Source: SAR202 cluster bacterium (GTDB lineage: Bacteria > Chloroflexota > Dehalococcoidia > Lucifugimonadales > UBA1123). From it: 20,252 bases of DNA. The translations under genes and the position numbers were made by a program. Positions 7,692-14,801 of the stretch are shown one piece after another. Below the pieces are notes generated by a model. The model worked only from the letters and a program-made list of their open reading frames with translations, did no database searches and was not told where the DNA came from. The stretch covers positions 1-20,252 of the forward strand of contig JASLRP010000409.1 in the NCBI GenBank assembly GCA_030743915.1. Reading direction: 5' to 3'. Position 1 is the first letter of the stretch. Every line of letters begins with the position of its first letter.

Positions 7692-8390
7692 TCACCCCAA
7701 CCCCATGAGGGACACCAGGGTTTTGAGATCGGGCACTTCGAGGTCAGGCTGGCCCTGAACGGGGCGGGTTGCGCCTACGGAGTCGTCACCGGAGTGTCGG
7801 TTCACCCACACGGCGTCCAGGCCGATGGACTTGGCGGGCACAATGTCGTGGAACATGCTCTCGGCCACGTGCAAAAGCCTGTCGGCGCCGACGCCTATGT
7901 GTTCGATAGCCAGAATGAAGTTGTGGATGGACGGCTTGTAGCTCCCGGCTTGCTGAGAGGTGATGATCTTGTCGAACTCGACGCCCAGATTCGGGGCGGT
8001 CTGAGCGAAGAGGCCATCGTCGGTGTTGGACAGGATCGCCAGCTTGTATCGGGACTTCATCGCCCTGAGAGCGTCCACTGTGTCGGGAAACACTGGCCAG
8101 TTGCCGAGAGAGTCGGAGAGGCAGTCCAGGTCTGCGCCCGCCGGAGTGAAGCCCAGTCGGTCGGCAATCCCCTGCATCACGTTGTGCAGCACGACGCGGT
8201 ACTCGGCATACTCTCCTTGCTGCACTTGCGGCTCGATCTCCGAGTACAGCGACAGAATCTGAGCGTTGGTCAGGTCGAGTCCGTGGGCCTCTGCCGCCGA
8301 CCTCACAGCATCAGTGATGCCCGTCTCCCAGTCGATGAGCGTTCCGTAGCAGTCGAAGCTCAGAGCTTCGTATTTGTCGAAATTCAGCAT
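7692..8390 (-). CDS. HAD-superfamily hydrolase, haloacid dehalogenase type II-like
   Basis: This 232-residue cytosolic HAD enzyme carries the nucleophile D13 in DCYGTLID, motif II SNT at 121-123, motif III lysine K152 in SYKP and motif IV acid in HVAESMFHD (E177 and D182). Tyrosine takes the place of the second aspartate of DxD (position 15), as in L-2-haloacid dehalogenases, rather than the acid/base of phosphatases. The helical cap between residues 20 and 100 is the C1 type. Dehalogenase activity is plausible but not proved; many such proteins are phosphatases for unknown substrates. ATG 8390 has AAGGA seven bases upstream. The histidine phosphatase gene ends 57 bp upstream on the same strand, so the two may be cotranscribed. 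Confidence 0.87.
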   Translation of the reverse strand: MLNFDKYEALSFDCYGTLIDWETGITDAVRSAAEAHGLDLTNAQILSLYSEIEPQVQQGEYAEYRVVLHNVMQGIADRLGFTPAGADLDCLSDSLGNWPVFPDTVDALRAMKSRYKLAILSNTDDGLFAQTAPNLGVEFDKIITSQQAGSYKPSIHNFILAIEHIGVGADRLLHVAESMFHDIVPAKSIGLDAVWVNRHSGDDSVGATRPVQGQPDLEVPDLKTLVSLMGLG

Positions 8391-8405
8391 GGTGGATTCC
8401 TTCTG

Positions 8406-8436
8406 TAGCTTTCAGCCTTTAGATATCAGCCGTCAG
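8406..8436. repeat. TAGCTNTCAG motif with phased TCAG
   Basis: TAGCTTTCAG at 8406-8415, then TCAG at 8426 and 8433 (steps of 14 and 7 bp). It fills most of the spacer between two minus-strand genes and belongs to the same class as 4827-4852 and 10772-10803. Confidence 0.5.
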
Positions 8437-8447
8437 AAGCGGATTAA

Positions 8448-8984
8448 TTATTGCCGGCAGAGCGTATATTTTCGAGTTGGCGCGGTCTTTCCAGAGAGAA
8501 GCGCAGGCAAGCTAGTGTCATTGATGTGATGCTCAAGACCCCACAATGTCCCCATGTGACCGATGATCAGCACGTCCTGACCGTCGTGGTTTTGTGAAAG
8601 ATCGTTTATGAAGCTCTGCATACGGTCCATGACCTGTCCAAGACTTTCGCCATTTGGAAATGGATCTGATATAGACCGCGCCCTGACAGCCTCCATTTCA
8701 GGACGAGGACGCTGTGTAAGGTCGCCATAATTACACTCGCGAAGACGCGCATCCTGAATTATTGGAACAGCTTTGCCTTTGAACATTATTGTTGCCGTTT
8801 CGTAGGCTCGGCGCAGATCAGATGTGAACACGGTGTCGATAACGATACTCTCATAACGCTGTCTTTTTTCTCCAGCGGCCTGAATGCGTCCCGCTTCTGA
8901 TAGCTCGACATCGTTATGCCCCGAAGCAACTCCCGCCTCGTTGTCCGAGGTTAAAGCGTGTCCTTCGAAGAATATCGTCATCAT
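8448..8984 (-). CDS. Atypical histidine phosphatase-family protein
   Basis: This 178-residue protein follows the phosphoglycerate mutase/histidine phosphatase pattern. H9 is the expected phospho-acceptor, then come LSEAGRIQA, SDLRRA with a phosphate-binding arginine (R59), LRECNYGD with the acid E83, and a second histidine H143 in VLIIGHMGT. The hallmark RHG is written GHA: the first arginine and the glycine are replaced. I recall a subgroup with AHAT in this place, so the change may be a subfamily mark rather than decay. Probable phosphatase, substrate unknown. I start at ATG 8984, with GGAG nine bases upstream (a second ATG follows at once); a TTG at 9008 lacks a site. It heads the minus-strand group with the HAD gene. 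Confidence 0.82.
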   Translation of the reverse strand: MMTIFFEGHALTSDNEAGVASGHNDVELSEAGRIQAAGEKRQRYESIVIDTVFTSDLRRAYETATIMFKGKAVPIIQDARLRECNYGDLTQRPRPEMEAVRARSISDPFPNGESLGQVMDRMQSFINDLSQNHDGQDVLIIGHMGTLWGLEHHINDTSLPALLSGKTAPTRKYTLCRQ

Positions 8985-9053
8985 ATGACTATGCTCCAAA
9001 CCACCCAATCTAGGATGTCATCTGCCGGATGTCGAGTATCCTATCACCTCTCC

Positions 9054-9082
9054 AAGACACACATCCGCAAATGCAATATAAT
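9054..9082 (+). promoter_or_regulatory. Candidate sigma70-type promoter of the TPP enzyme gene
   Basis: AAGACA (9054-9059), a 17-bp spacer and a perfect TATAAT (9077-9082). Transcription would start near 9089, 27 bases before the ATG. The 131-bp divergent spacer 8985-9115 should also hold the promoter of the histidine phosphatase gene, which I could not place. Confidence 0.52.
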
Positions 9083-9115
9083 CGGGCCATTCTATAGAGC
9101 GAGGGTAGCCTAATC

Positions 9116-10768
9116 ATGAACGTACTGGACGCCATAGCCCAAATCCTCAAGACCGAGGGGACCGAGTACCTGAACACCTTCCCCACCACACACCTCATCG
9201 AGTCTGTTGCCGAGCTGGGAATTCGGCCCATCATCTGCCGACAGGAGCGGGTCGGTGTCGGCATTGCCGATGGCTACGCCCGGGTAAAAAACGGCAACCC
9301 TCCCAGCGTGTTCGCCATGCAGTACGGCCCCGGAGCCGAGAACGCCTACGCGGGCGTAGCCACCGCCTTCTCCGATGCCGTGCCCATGCTGCTTCTGCCG
9401 CTGGGTCATCCTCGAGGTCGAGACGGCGTGTTTCCCATGTTCAGTTCTGTGCGAAGCTACGAGTCGGTCACCAAGTCGGTCGAGCGTATTCAGTCGGCTT
9501 CCGATGTCGGCAACGTCATGCGTCGGGCCTTCGCCCGTGTCAAGATGGGTCGTCCGGGGCCTGTCATGGTCGAAATCCCCTCCGACATCGGAAACGAGGA
9601 CGTTGACGACGCCATCGTGAACGCATACCGGCCAGTGAGGACCACTGTCGCCGGAGCCAACGCCCAGGCAGTCGCCGAGGCCGCCGAGGCGCTGCTGAAT
9701 GCTGAAAATCCGGTAATCTACGCTGGCCAGGGCGTGCTGTACGCCGAGGCCACCGACGAGCTTGTTCAACTGGCCGAAGCCCTTCAGATTCCGGTCACCA
9801 CAACGATGGCAGGCAAGAGCGCATTCCCCGAGAAGCACCCGCTCTCCCTCGGCAGCAGTTCCGGCGTGATGAACGGCGCCGCGCTCGATTTCCTCAGCAA
9901 GGCCGACGTGGTTTTCGCCATCGGTTCCAGCCTCACCTCCCACGGCATGACCACCAATCTGCCCCAGGACAAGACGTACATTCAGGCCATCAACGACCCC
10001 ATCGACCTGAGCAAGAACTACGATGTCGATTACCCCCTGTTGGGCGATGCCAAGCTGGTGCTGGCCCAGTTCTCCGAGGCTTGCGCCGACCTGTTGGGCG
10101 GGAAATCCAGAGACGCGGAGGGCGCCGTTGCCGCCGGAGTCGCCTCCTCTCGCGAGAAGTGGCTTGAGGGCTGGATGGCGAAGCTGACATCCGACCAGTC
10201 GCCCATAACTCCGTACCGTGTCATCTGGGAGTTCATGAACGCAATCGATCCCAACGAGGCCATCGTCACTCACGACTCTGGCAGTCCGCGCGACCAGATC
10301 ATGCCCATGTATCAGGCGGGAGGCCCCAGGACCTACCTCGGATGGGGCAAGTCCCACGGTCTGGGCACTGGGTTGGGTCTCAACATGGGCGCGAAACTGG
10401 CCGATCCCGACAAATTCTGTGTCAACTTCATGGGCGACGCCGCCTTTGGAATGACGGGCCTGGACTTCGAGACCGCCGCCCGAAGCGGCATTCCCACCCT
10501 GACGGTGGTGTTCAACAACTCGACGATGGCCATCGAGACGTCGGCCATGGCCCGATCTCACGAGCTATACAGCACGCGAGACCTCCAAGGCAATTACGCC
10601 GACCTGGGTAGGGCAATGGGCGGATGGGCCGAGCGGGTAGAAGACCCCGCCGATGTCGCAGCCGCCATCCTTCGAGCCAAAGAGGCCACCGAGAACGGCG
10701 AGGCCGCCCTGCTGGAGTTCATCACGAACGAGGAGACCGAGTTCTCCAACAGAGGCGCTTTCAGGTAA
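9116..10768 (+). CDS. Thiamine-diphosphate-dependent enzyme, acetolactate synthase-like
   Basis: This 550-residue protein has the three-domain POX/AHAS layout. The N-terminal Pyr domain has the cofactor-activating glutamate E44 in CRQERVGVGIADGYAR. A central domain spans about 185-325. The C-terminal PP domain carries the metal and diphosphate motif GDA...NN at 440-468, where the usual GDG reads GDA. It should decarboxylate or ligate a 2-oxo acid. It is not a clear IlvB: no small regulatory subunit gene is adjacent and the sequence looks more like the loosely annotated 'TPP-requiring enzyme' group. Benzoylformate decarboxylase, oxalyl-CoA decarboxylase or sulfopyruvate-type enzymes are alternatives. 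ATG 9116 has GAGGG ten bases upstream. It appears monocistronic. Confidence 0.87.
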   Translation: MNVLDAIAQILKTEGTEYLNTFPTTHLIESVAELGIRPIICRQERVGVGIADGYARVKNGNPPSVFAMQYGPGAENAYAGVATAFSDAVPMLLLPLGHPRGRDGVFPMFSSVRSYESVTKSVERIQSASDVGNVMRRAFARVKMGRPGPVMVEIPSDIGNEDVDDAIVNAYRPVRTTVAGANAQAVAEAAEALLNAENPVIYAGQGVLYAEATDELVQLAEALQIPVTTTMAGKSAFPEKHPLSLGSSSGVMNGAALDFLSKADVVFAIGSSLTSHGMTTNLPQDKTYIQAINDPIDLSKNYDVDYPLLGDAKLVLAQFSEACADLLGGKSRDAEGAVAAGVASSREKWLEGWMAKLTSDQSPITPYRVIWEFMNAIDPNEAIVTHDSGSPRDQIMPMYQAGGPRTYLGWGKSHGLGTGLGLNMGAKLADPDKFCVNFMGDAAFGMTGLDFETAARSGIPTLTVVFNNSTMAIETSAMARSHELYSTRDLQGNYADLGRAMGGWAERVEDPADVAAAILRAKEATENGEAALLEFITNEETEFSNRGAFR

Positions 10769-10771
10769 GAA

Positions 10772-10803
10772 TAGCTGTCAGGTATCAGGATTTCAGGTAT
10801 CAG
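10772..10803. repeat. TAGCTNTCAG motif with phased TCAG array
   Basis: TAGCTGTCAG at 10772-10781 lies four bases after the TPP gene stop. TCAG then repeats at 10778, 10785, 10793 and 10800, steps of 7, 8 and 7, identical in phase to 4827-4852. It directly abuts hairpin copy B. Confidence 0.6.
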
Positions 10804-10805
10804 GA

Positions 10806-10902
10806 ACGTCATTCTGAATCCAAAAATGAAGAGTCTGGTCGTGAGTGGCGCAAGCTTTGTGCTGCGAGCGACCAGATGCTTCGCCGCGGCTCAGCATGGC
10901 GT
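10806..10902 (+). repeat. Dispersed hairpin element, copy B
   Basis: 97 bp. Outer arms ACGTCATTCTGAA and CTCAGCATGGCGT, inner arms GAAGAGTCTGGTCG and GCGACCAGATGCTTCG. It lies between the convergent ends of the TPP gene and the NTF2-like gene. Confidence 0.85.
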
Positions 10903-10926
10903 ATTCCGTTATATAAGGCGCAACTG

Positions 10927-11256
10927 TCAGCCTCTGTTGGTTACTCGCCACGTCTCGGCGAGCTTTCCATCGACGATGCGTTGAATCGCTACACCCACCC
11001 ATGTTTCTTCGCCAGCAGAAAATGAGAGTCGAGACACCACCTGGTCCCCTTCCGCAACCTGCTGTTCCACAACGACGTTGATGTCAGGCGGTTTGCTCGC
11101 AATTGATTTCTTTACCGCTTCGCGCCCTTGCGCAAGCGGCCCGGCGCCGTGAGCAACATAGTCTTGAGCGACCAGTTCATCGACAAGATCGAGATTGCCC
11201 TGAGAATAGATGTCCTCAAAGAATTTCCGAGCTACAGTCTTGTTTTCGTCCAGCAT
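10927..11256 (-). CDS. NTF2/SnoaL-like small protein (short)
   Basis: This 109-residue protein opens like the SnoaL/ester-cyclase branch of the NTF2 fold: an N-terminal helix with ARKFFEDIYSQGNLDLVDELVA, then DYVAHGAG, QGREAVKKSI and a C-terminal strand pair with IQRIVDGKLAETWRV. Members usually have about 130-140 residues. Here the stretch that normally carries the G-x-F-x-G-I-P-P-T-G loop between GEETWVG and the last strands is missing, so the pocket may be altered. Function unknown; NTF2-like pockets serve enzymes and binding proteins alike. ATG 11256 has GGAG seven bases upstream. It follows the HxlR gene by 76 bp on the same strand and is probably in its transcript. Confidence 0.8.
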   Translation of the reverse strand: MLDENKTVARKFFEDIYSQGNLDLVDELVAQDYVAHGAGPLAQGREAVKKSIASKPPDINVVVEQQVAEGDQVVSRLSFSAGEETWVGVAIQRIVDGKLAETWRVTNRG

Positions 11257-11332
11257 AGGTTAACTCCAGCACACCGCGGGAAGTTTCTGTCCAATTTGTG
11301 AACGCCCCGTCACCGGGCACGTTAGCCGCCAG

Positions 11333-11767
11333 CTAGTCCTCGTCCTGGTATTCCAGGCGGACACCGGCGCCTTTGACGCTGGTGTCGCAGGTGGGGCAAT
11401 GGTAGATCACGTTCATTCTGGACCCGCATTCCGTATGGACCAGGGCCATATCGTCGGACAGGTGCTTGGCGCCCCACACTGCCAGCGCTCCGGCCACGAT
11501 GCCAAGCTCGTGACCTTTGGGCGTCAGGTGATACTCCGCCCGTGGAGGATGGTCGCTGTAAAACCTGCGCTCCACCACTTCGTAGTCCTCCAGCGCCTTC
11601 AGTCGGTCTGACAGCACGTTGGGGGCGATGCCCTCCACCTGCTCCTTCAACTCTGCGAAACGACGGTGTCCTCGCAGAAGCTCCTGAAGAATCAGAATCG
11701 TCCATCGCTGCCCCACAAGCTCCAGGGTTCGGGCGATAGGGCCTGTCTGTGTGTACTGTTTGGGCAC
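11333..11767 (-). CDS. HxlR-family winged-helix regulator with zinc-knuckle tail
   Basis: This 144-residue dimeric DNA-binding protein is HxlR/DUF24 type. The family run PIARTLELVGQRWTILIL is at 10-27, followed by RRFAELKEQVEGIAPNVLSDRLKALE. The cysteine that many members carry before PIAR, used for quinone or oxidant sensing, is glycine here (position 9), so redox switching through that residue is excluded. A C-terminal extension has H111, C114, C124 and C127, spaced like a zinc knuckle. GTG 11767 is chosen because MPKQYxQT is the family start and GGAG stands eight bases before it. Overlapping divergent promoters and inverted repeats upstream suggest that it represses itself and the ABC operon. 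Confidence 0.9.
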   Translation of the reverse strand: MPKQYTQTGPIARTLELVGQRWTILILQELLRGHRRFAELKEQVEGIAPNVLSDRLKALEDYEVVERRFYSDHPPRAEYHLTPKGHELGIVAGALAVWGAKHLSDDMALVHTECGSRMNVIYHCPTCDTSVKGAGVRLEYQDED

Positions 11768-11805
11768 GGCTCACGCTCCCCAACTCAGGAGATTTCTGAG
11801 GTAGA

Positions 11806-11834
11806 TTGACATATGCAAGTAACTTGTTTAATAC
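11806..11834 (+). promoter_or_regulatory. Candidate promoter of the ABC/crotonase operon
   Basis: A perfect TTGACA (11806-11811), a 17-bp spacer and a weak TAATAC (11829-11834). It would start near 11841, leaving a leader of about 235 bases that includes hairpin copy C. Confidence 0.4.
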
Positions 11835-11853
11835 TACTCACTTGCAAAGAGTA
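11816..11853. promoter_or_regulatory. Candidate HxlR operators in the divergent promoter region
   Basis: Two inverted repeats: CAAGT-A-ACTTG (11816-11826, perfect) and TACTC-N9-GAGTA (11835-11853, perfect). A longer-range pair TGCAAGT/ACTTGCA (11814-11820, 11840-11846) links them. They lie within both opposed promoters. Small dyads of this kind are typical of HxlR targets; which protein binds them here is inference. Confidence 0.45.
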
Positions 11854-11859
11854 ATTCAA
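11831..11859 (-). promoter_or_regulatory. Candidate promoter of the HxlR gene
   Basis: On the minus strand TTGAAT (11859-11854), a 17-bp spacer and TAGTAT (11836-11831). The TACTC-N9-GAGTA dyad fills its spacer, a good place for autorepression. Confidence 0.43.
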
Positions 11860-11962
11860 TCGGACGGCCCCTGCCAACTGGTCGAGGTTGGTTGGGATTG
11901 TAGCAACCTTTCGCGGTTGATGCTCCGGACGCTGCCGATGCCTCGAATCATGAAACCTAATC
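11860..11962. other. Leader segment without recognised features
   Basis: The divergent spacer between the HxlR gene and the ABC operon is 307 bp (11768-12074). It holds the overlapping promoters, hairpin copy C and this unassigned stretch. I looked for an FMN or TPP riboswitch here because related transporters can be so controlled, and saw no conserved core. Confidence 0.5.
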
Positions 11963-12055
11963 CGCCATTCTGAGCGGCGGCGAAGAATCTAGTCGTAGAT
12001 AAGACAATGCCTGTGACACTAACGACCAGATGCTTCACGTCCGTTCAGCATGGCG
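11963..12055 (+). repeat. Dispersed hairpin element, copy C
   Basis: 93 bp. Outer arms CGCCATTCTGAG and TTCAGCATGGCG, inner arms GAAGAATCTAGTCG and CGACCAGATGCTTC. It sits in the presumed leader of the ABC operon. Its right arm contains ATG 12030, in frame with the ATPase gene, which would extend that protein by 15 residues unlike the family. Confidence 0.85.
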
Positions 12056-12074
12056 AGTTGGACGACAATCCTGC

Positions 12075-12860
12075 ATGCAAGATGGCCCCCACGTTCGAAT
12101 ATCCGGTGTATCCAAGCGCTTTACCACCGCGAGCGAAACGCTGCTGGCGCTAGATGATGTGACACTGGATGTCGAATACGGAACATTCATCTGCCTGCTG
12201 GGCCCCAGTGGGTGCGGCAAGTCCACGCTGTTGCGCATCATAGGCGGCTTGCTGGAACCGACGACTGGCGAGGTGACTATCGGAAACCAAACGCCCTCCG
12301 ATGCCCAGGCGGAGAAGGAGTTGGGGTTCGTGTTTCAAGACCCGTCTTTGATGCCGTGGCGGACGGCTGAGGACAACATCCGATTGCCCCTCCAGGTTAA
12401 TAATCGCGCCAAGAACAGGAATTCAGCCGCCCCAGTCGAGGAGTTGCTGAGTCTGGTGGGACTTGAGCGGTTCGGACCTTACTACCCGTCCCAGCTATCG
12501 GGCGGTATGCAACAGAGAGTTGCCCTGGCGCGAGCGCTGGCCTTTGGGCCGTCTCTGCTGCTGATGGACGAGCCTTTCGGCGCGCTGGACGAGATCACTC
12601 GCGAAGCCATGAGATACGAGCTTATGCGCATTTGGAACTCGGACAAAAAAACCGTGGTGTTCGTCACTCACAGCATCGCCGAGGCGGTGACTCTGTCGGA
12701 CCGAGTGGTGGTCATGTCCGGCCAGCCCGGAAAGGTTAAAGGCATCGTGGACATCGCTCTGCCCAGGCCCCGCTCCAACGATATGGAGAGCAATCAGTCA
12801 TTTGTTGACCACGCGACGACCCTGCGCGGTCTGCTATTGGGGGACGGCGGAGATGGATAA
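12075..12860 (+). CDS. ABC transporter ATP-binding protein, SsuB/TauB type
   Basis: This 261-residue cytosolic ATPase powers the permease encoded next to it. Walker A GPSGCGKST is at 43-51, the Q-loop is in FVFQDPSLMPWRT, the signature LSGGMQQ is at 141-147, Walker B LLLMDEP is at 161-167 with the catalytic glutamate, and a switch histidine is in VFVTHSIAEA. The FQDPSLMPWRT wording is typical of nitrate/taurine/sulfonate/thiamine-precursor (NitT/TauT) importers. I start at ATG 12075, giving MQDGPHVRISGVSKRF; the longer ATG 12030 is inside a repeat. Neither has a good ribosome site, so the start is the least certain in the operon. The stop overlaps the permease start by eight bases. Confidence 0.93.
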   Translation: MQDGPHVRISGVSKRFTTASETLLALDDVTLDVEYGTFICLLGPSGCGKSTLLRIIGGLLEPTTGEVTIGNQTPSDAQAEKELGFVFQDPSLMPWRTAEDNIRLPLQVNNRAKNRNSAAPVEELLSLVGLERFGPYYPSQLSGGMQQRVALARALAFGPSLLLMDEPFGALDEITREAMRYELMRIWNSDKKTVVFVTHSIAEAVTLSDRVVVMSGQPGKVKGIVDIALPRPRSNDMESNQSFVDHATTLRGLLLGDGGDG

Positions 12861-13701
12861 ATCTTCAATGCGTGGTACGTCCAAAACCATAGAAACGCCA
12901 GCCATCGAAACATCGCCAGATTCAAGACGCAGACTGGCTGTCTCTGCCTTGAGCTACGTCGTCCCGCCCGTCCTGGCGTTGTCTCTGGCGGGAATCATCT
13001 GGGAATTCTGGGTCCGAGCCGCCGAGGTGCCCATCTACATCGTCCCTCCACCCTCCGAGGTGTTGAAGCAGTTGTTCTGGGAGTTCGATTTCTTCATGAA
13101 AGAAGGGGTCGTGACACTGTTCGAGGCCCTGGTCGGATTCGGACTGGGAGCAGGCGTAGCGCTGACCGGCGCGGTCCTGATGGCTCACTCCCGATTCCTG
13201 GAGCGTAGCCTGTTGCCTCTGGCGATACTGGTCAAGGTTACGCCCGTCGTGGCCGTGGCTCCGCTGTTCGTCATATGGTTCGGTTTCGGGCTAGCGCCGA
13301 AGATTTTGATCACCGCCCTCATCACCTTCTTCCCGGTGTTGGTAAACGGAGTCACTGGATTTCGGTCGGTGGACCGAGGATCGCTGGACTTCCTCCGCTC
13401 GCTGAACGCGTCTCGACGGGAGGTGTTCTTGACTCTGAGGGTGCCAAGCTCGTTGCCTTACCTGTTCTCAGCTTTCCGCGTGTCCATACCCCTCTCGGTG
13501 ATCGGCGCGGTGGTGGGCGAGTGGTTCAGCGCGGACCGCGGGCTGGGCAGCGTCATCATCGTGGCCCACAGCAACCTGGACATGGTGACCCTGTTTGACG
13601 CTATTTTCGTGCTGGCGTTCATGGGCGTCGGCCTGACGGTCCTGGTGTCTGTCATAGAGAGGAAGGCGCTGTTCTGGCACGAGTCCTCAGTCGTTGTGTG
13701 A
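12853..13701 (+). CDS. ABC transporter permease, NitT/TauT family
   Basis: This 282-residue integral membrane protein has about six hydrophobic segments: near residues 30-52, 84-106, 115-140, 140-165, 200-225 and 245-270. The EAA-like cytoplasmic loop that docks on the ATPase lies in LDFLRSLNASRREVF...LRVPSSLPYL. The N-terminal 30 residues are polar and cytoplasmic. It should form the homodimeric channel of an importer for a small anionic or aromatic compound. ATG 12853 overlaps the ATPase stop (ATGGATAA), a normal sign of translational coupling, with GGAG close by; upstream starts would run into the ATPase gene. The TAGCTATCAG 10-mer begins three bases after the stop, before the binding-protein gene. 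Confidence 0.92.
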   Translation: MDKSSMRGTSKTIETPAIETSPDSRRRLAVSALSYVVPPVLALSLAGIIWEFWVRAAEVPIYIVPPPSEVLKQLFWEFDFFMKEGVVTLFEALVGFGLGAGVALTGAVLMAHSRFLERSLLPLAILVKVTPVVAVAPLFVIWFGFGLAPKILITALITFFPVLVNGVTGFRSVDRGSLDFLRSLNASRREVFLTLRVPSSLPYLFSAFRVSIPLSVIGAVVGEWFSADRGLGSVIIVAHSNLDMVTLFDAIFVLAFMGVGLTVLVSVIERKALFWHESSVVV

Positions 13702-13703
13702 GA

Positions 13704-13713
13704 TAGCTATCAG
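13704..13713. repeat. TAGCTNTCAG 10-mer
   Basis: TAGCTATCAG stands three bases after the permease stop, inside the operon. Same 10-mer class as 8406, 10772 and 18342, all in this orientation. Confidence 0.4.
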
Positions 13714-13734
13714 ATTTTGAGAAGGAATGGAGTC

Positions 13735-14757
13735 ATGGATAAACTGAAACGATACATTCTCTGGATGAGTATCGGACTGCTGTTGGCAGTGTTGCCGGTG
13801 GCAATTGCGTGTTCTGAAGAGGAGAAAGAGGTCAAGTCGATTGTGTTCATGGCAGGTTTCAAGCCCCAGGCCAACCTGCCATTCGTTGCCGCTTACGTCG
13901 CTCAGGACAAGGGTTACTTCACTGAGCAGGGTCTTGAGGTGGACATCAAGCACTCGACTGGCGAGCATCTGAATCTGCTGATGTCCGGCGATGTGGACTT
14001 CACGACTGCCGACGCCAATTCAGTGCTGAAGCGTCGCGCCGATCCTGAGCTTCCCATCGTTGCGGTGGCGCTGTTCGGTCAGCAGGGCCAGCAGGCGTTT
14101 GTCTCGCTGGGAGAATCGGGCATCCAGACTCCTAAAGACTGGGAGGGCAAGACCTTCGGATACAAGATCAGCGTTCCTCCAGACTACCTGGCGATACTGG
14201 AGGCGGCAGGCGTTGATCGCTCGAAAATCCAGGAGGTGCGCGTGGGGTTCGACCCCAGAATCCTGACGGAAAAGCAGGTAGATATTCTGGCTGTGTTCAA
14301 GTCCAACGAACCCGACACCCTTCGAGGACTGGGTTTTGATGTCACAGTGTTCGACGCCTCAGATTACGGAGTGCCAACCCTGGGCCTAACATACATCACC
14401 AGACAGGACATGGTTGACGATAGCTCAGACACGGTGCAAAGGTTCGTCAAGGCAACGATGAAGGGGCTGGAGTTCGCCTTCGCGAACACTGAGGAGACGC
14501 TGGATATCATCATGAAGTTCGCCGAGAACGAGGACCGCGAGCATCAGCGATTCATGCTGGCGACCGAGATTGAAGACGCCGCCTCTTCCATCACCGAGAG
14601 CAACGGCCTGGGCTGGATGACCGCCCAGCAATGGCAGCAGTTTCATGACTCACTGATCCAGTATGGCGCGTTGGAAGGCTCGACTGACGTTAACCTTGCA
14701 TTCACCGACCGATTCCTTGAGGATATCTACGACAACGGAAAGCTGGAGTGGCCGTAG
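13735..14757 (+). CDS. NMT1/THI5-like ABC substrate-binding lipoprotein
   Basis: This 340-residue extracytoplasmic receptor feeds the adjacent importer. A lipoprotein signal peptide (positive MDKLKRY, hydrophobic core, then VAIAC) puts the lipidated cysteine at 26. The mature part is NMT1/SsuA-like: a first lobe beginning VFMAGFKPQANLPFVAAYVAQDKGYFTEQGLEV, then the GEHLNLLMSGDVDF hinge segment and a KTFGYK strand after WEG. Relatives bind thiamine pyrimidine precursors, riboflavin-type compounds, taurine or aromatic sulfonates, so the ligand is open; the crotonase downstream favours a compound processed as a CoA ester. I start at ATG 13735, with AAGGA eight bases upstream; a TTG at 13717 would only add residues before the signal. 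Confidence 0.92.
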   Translation: MDKLKRYILWMSIGLLLAVLPVAIACSEEEKEVKSIVFMAGFKPQANLPFVAAYVAQDKGYFTEQGLEVDIKHSTGEHLNLLMSGDVDFTTADANSVLKRRADPELPIVAVALFGQQGQQAFVSLGESGIQTPKDWEGKTFGYKISVPPDYLAILEAAGVDRSKIQEVRVGFDPRILTEKQVDILAVFKSNEPDTLRGLGFDVTVFDASDYGVPTLGLTYITRQDMVDDSSDTVQRFVKATMKGLEFAFANTEETLDIIMKFAENEDREHQRFMLATEIEDAASSITESNGLGWMTAQQWQQFHDSLIQYGALEGSTDVNLAFTDRFLEDIYDNGKLEWP

Positions 14758-14801
14758 ATCGTCCGGCTTCCGGCAAAACTCAACAACAGCGAGGAATGAA
14801 C

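Noticed and set aside
7632..8408. A 258-codon plus-strand frame opposite the HAD gene
   Set aside because: The HAD frame has all four catalytic motifs; the opposite frame has none and starts inside a repeat.
9110..10561. A 483-codon open frame antisense to the TPP enzyme gene
   Set aside because: It mirrors the third-codon bias of the real gene, has low-complexity Gly/Val/His composition and no family motif or ribosome site.
11290..11325. A GC-rich hairpin between the HxlR and NTF2-like genes as a terminator
   Set aside because: The pairing is short and imperfect and no T run follows on the minus strand.
11768..12074. A riboswitch (FMN or TPP) controlling the NMT1-type transporter
   Set aside because: I searched the leader for the conserved cores by eye and found none; the only strong fold is the repeat element.
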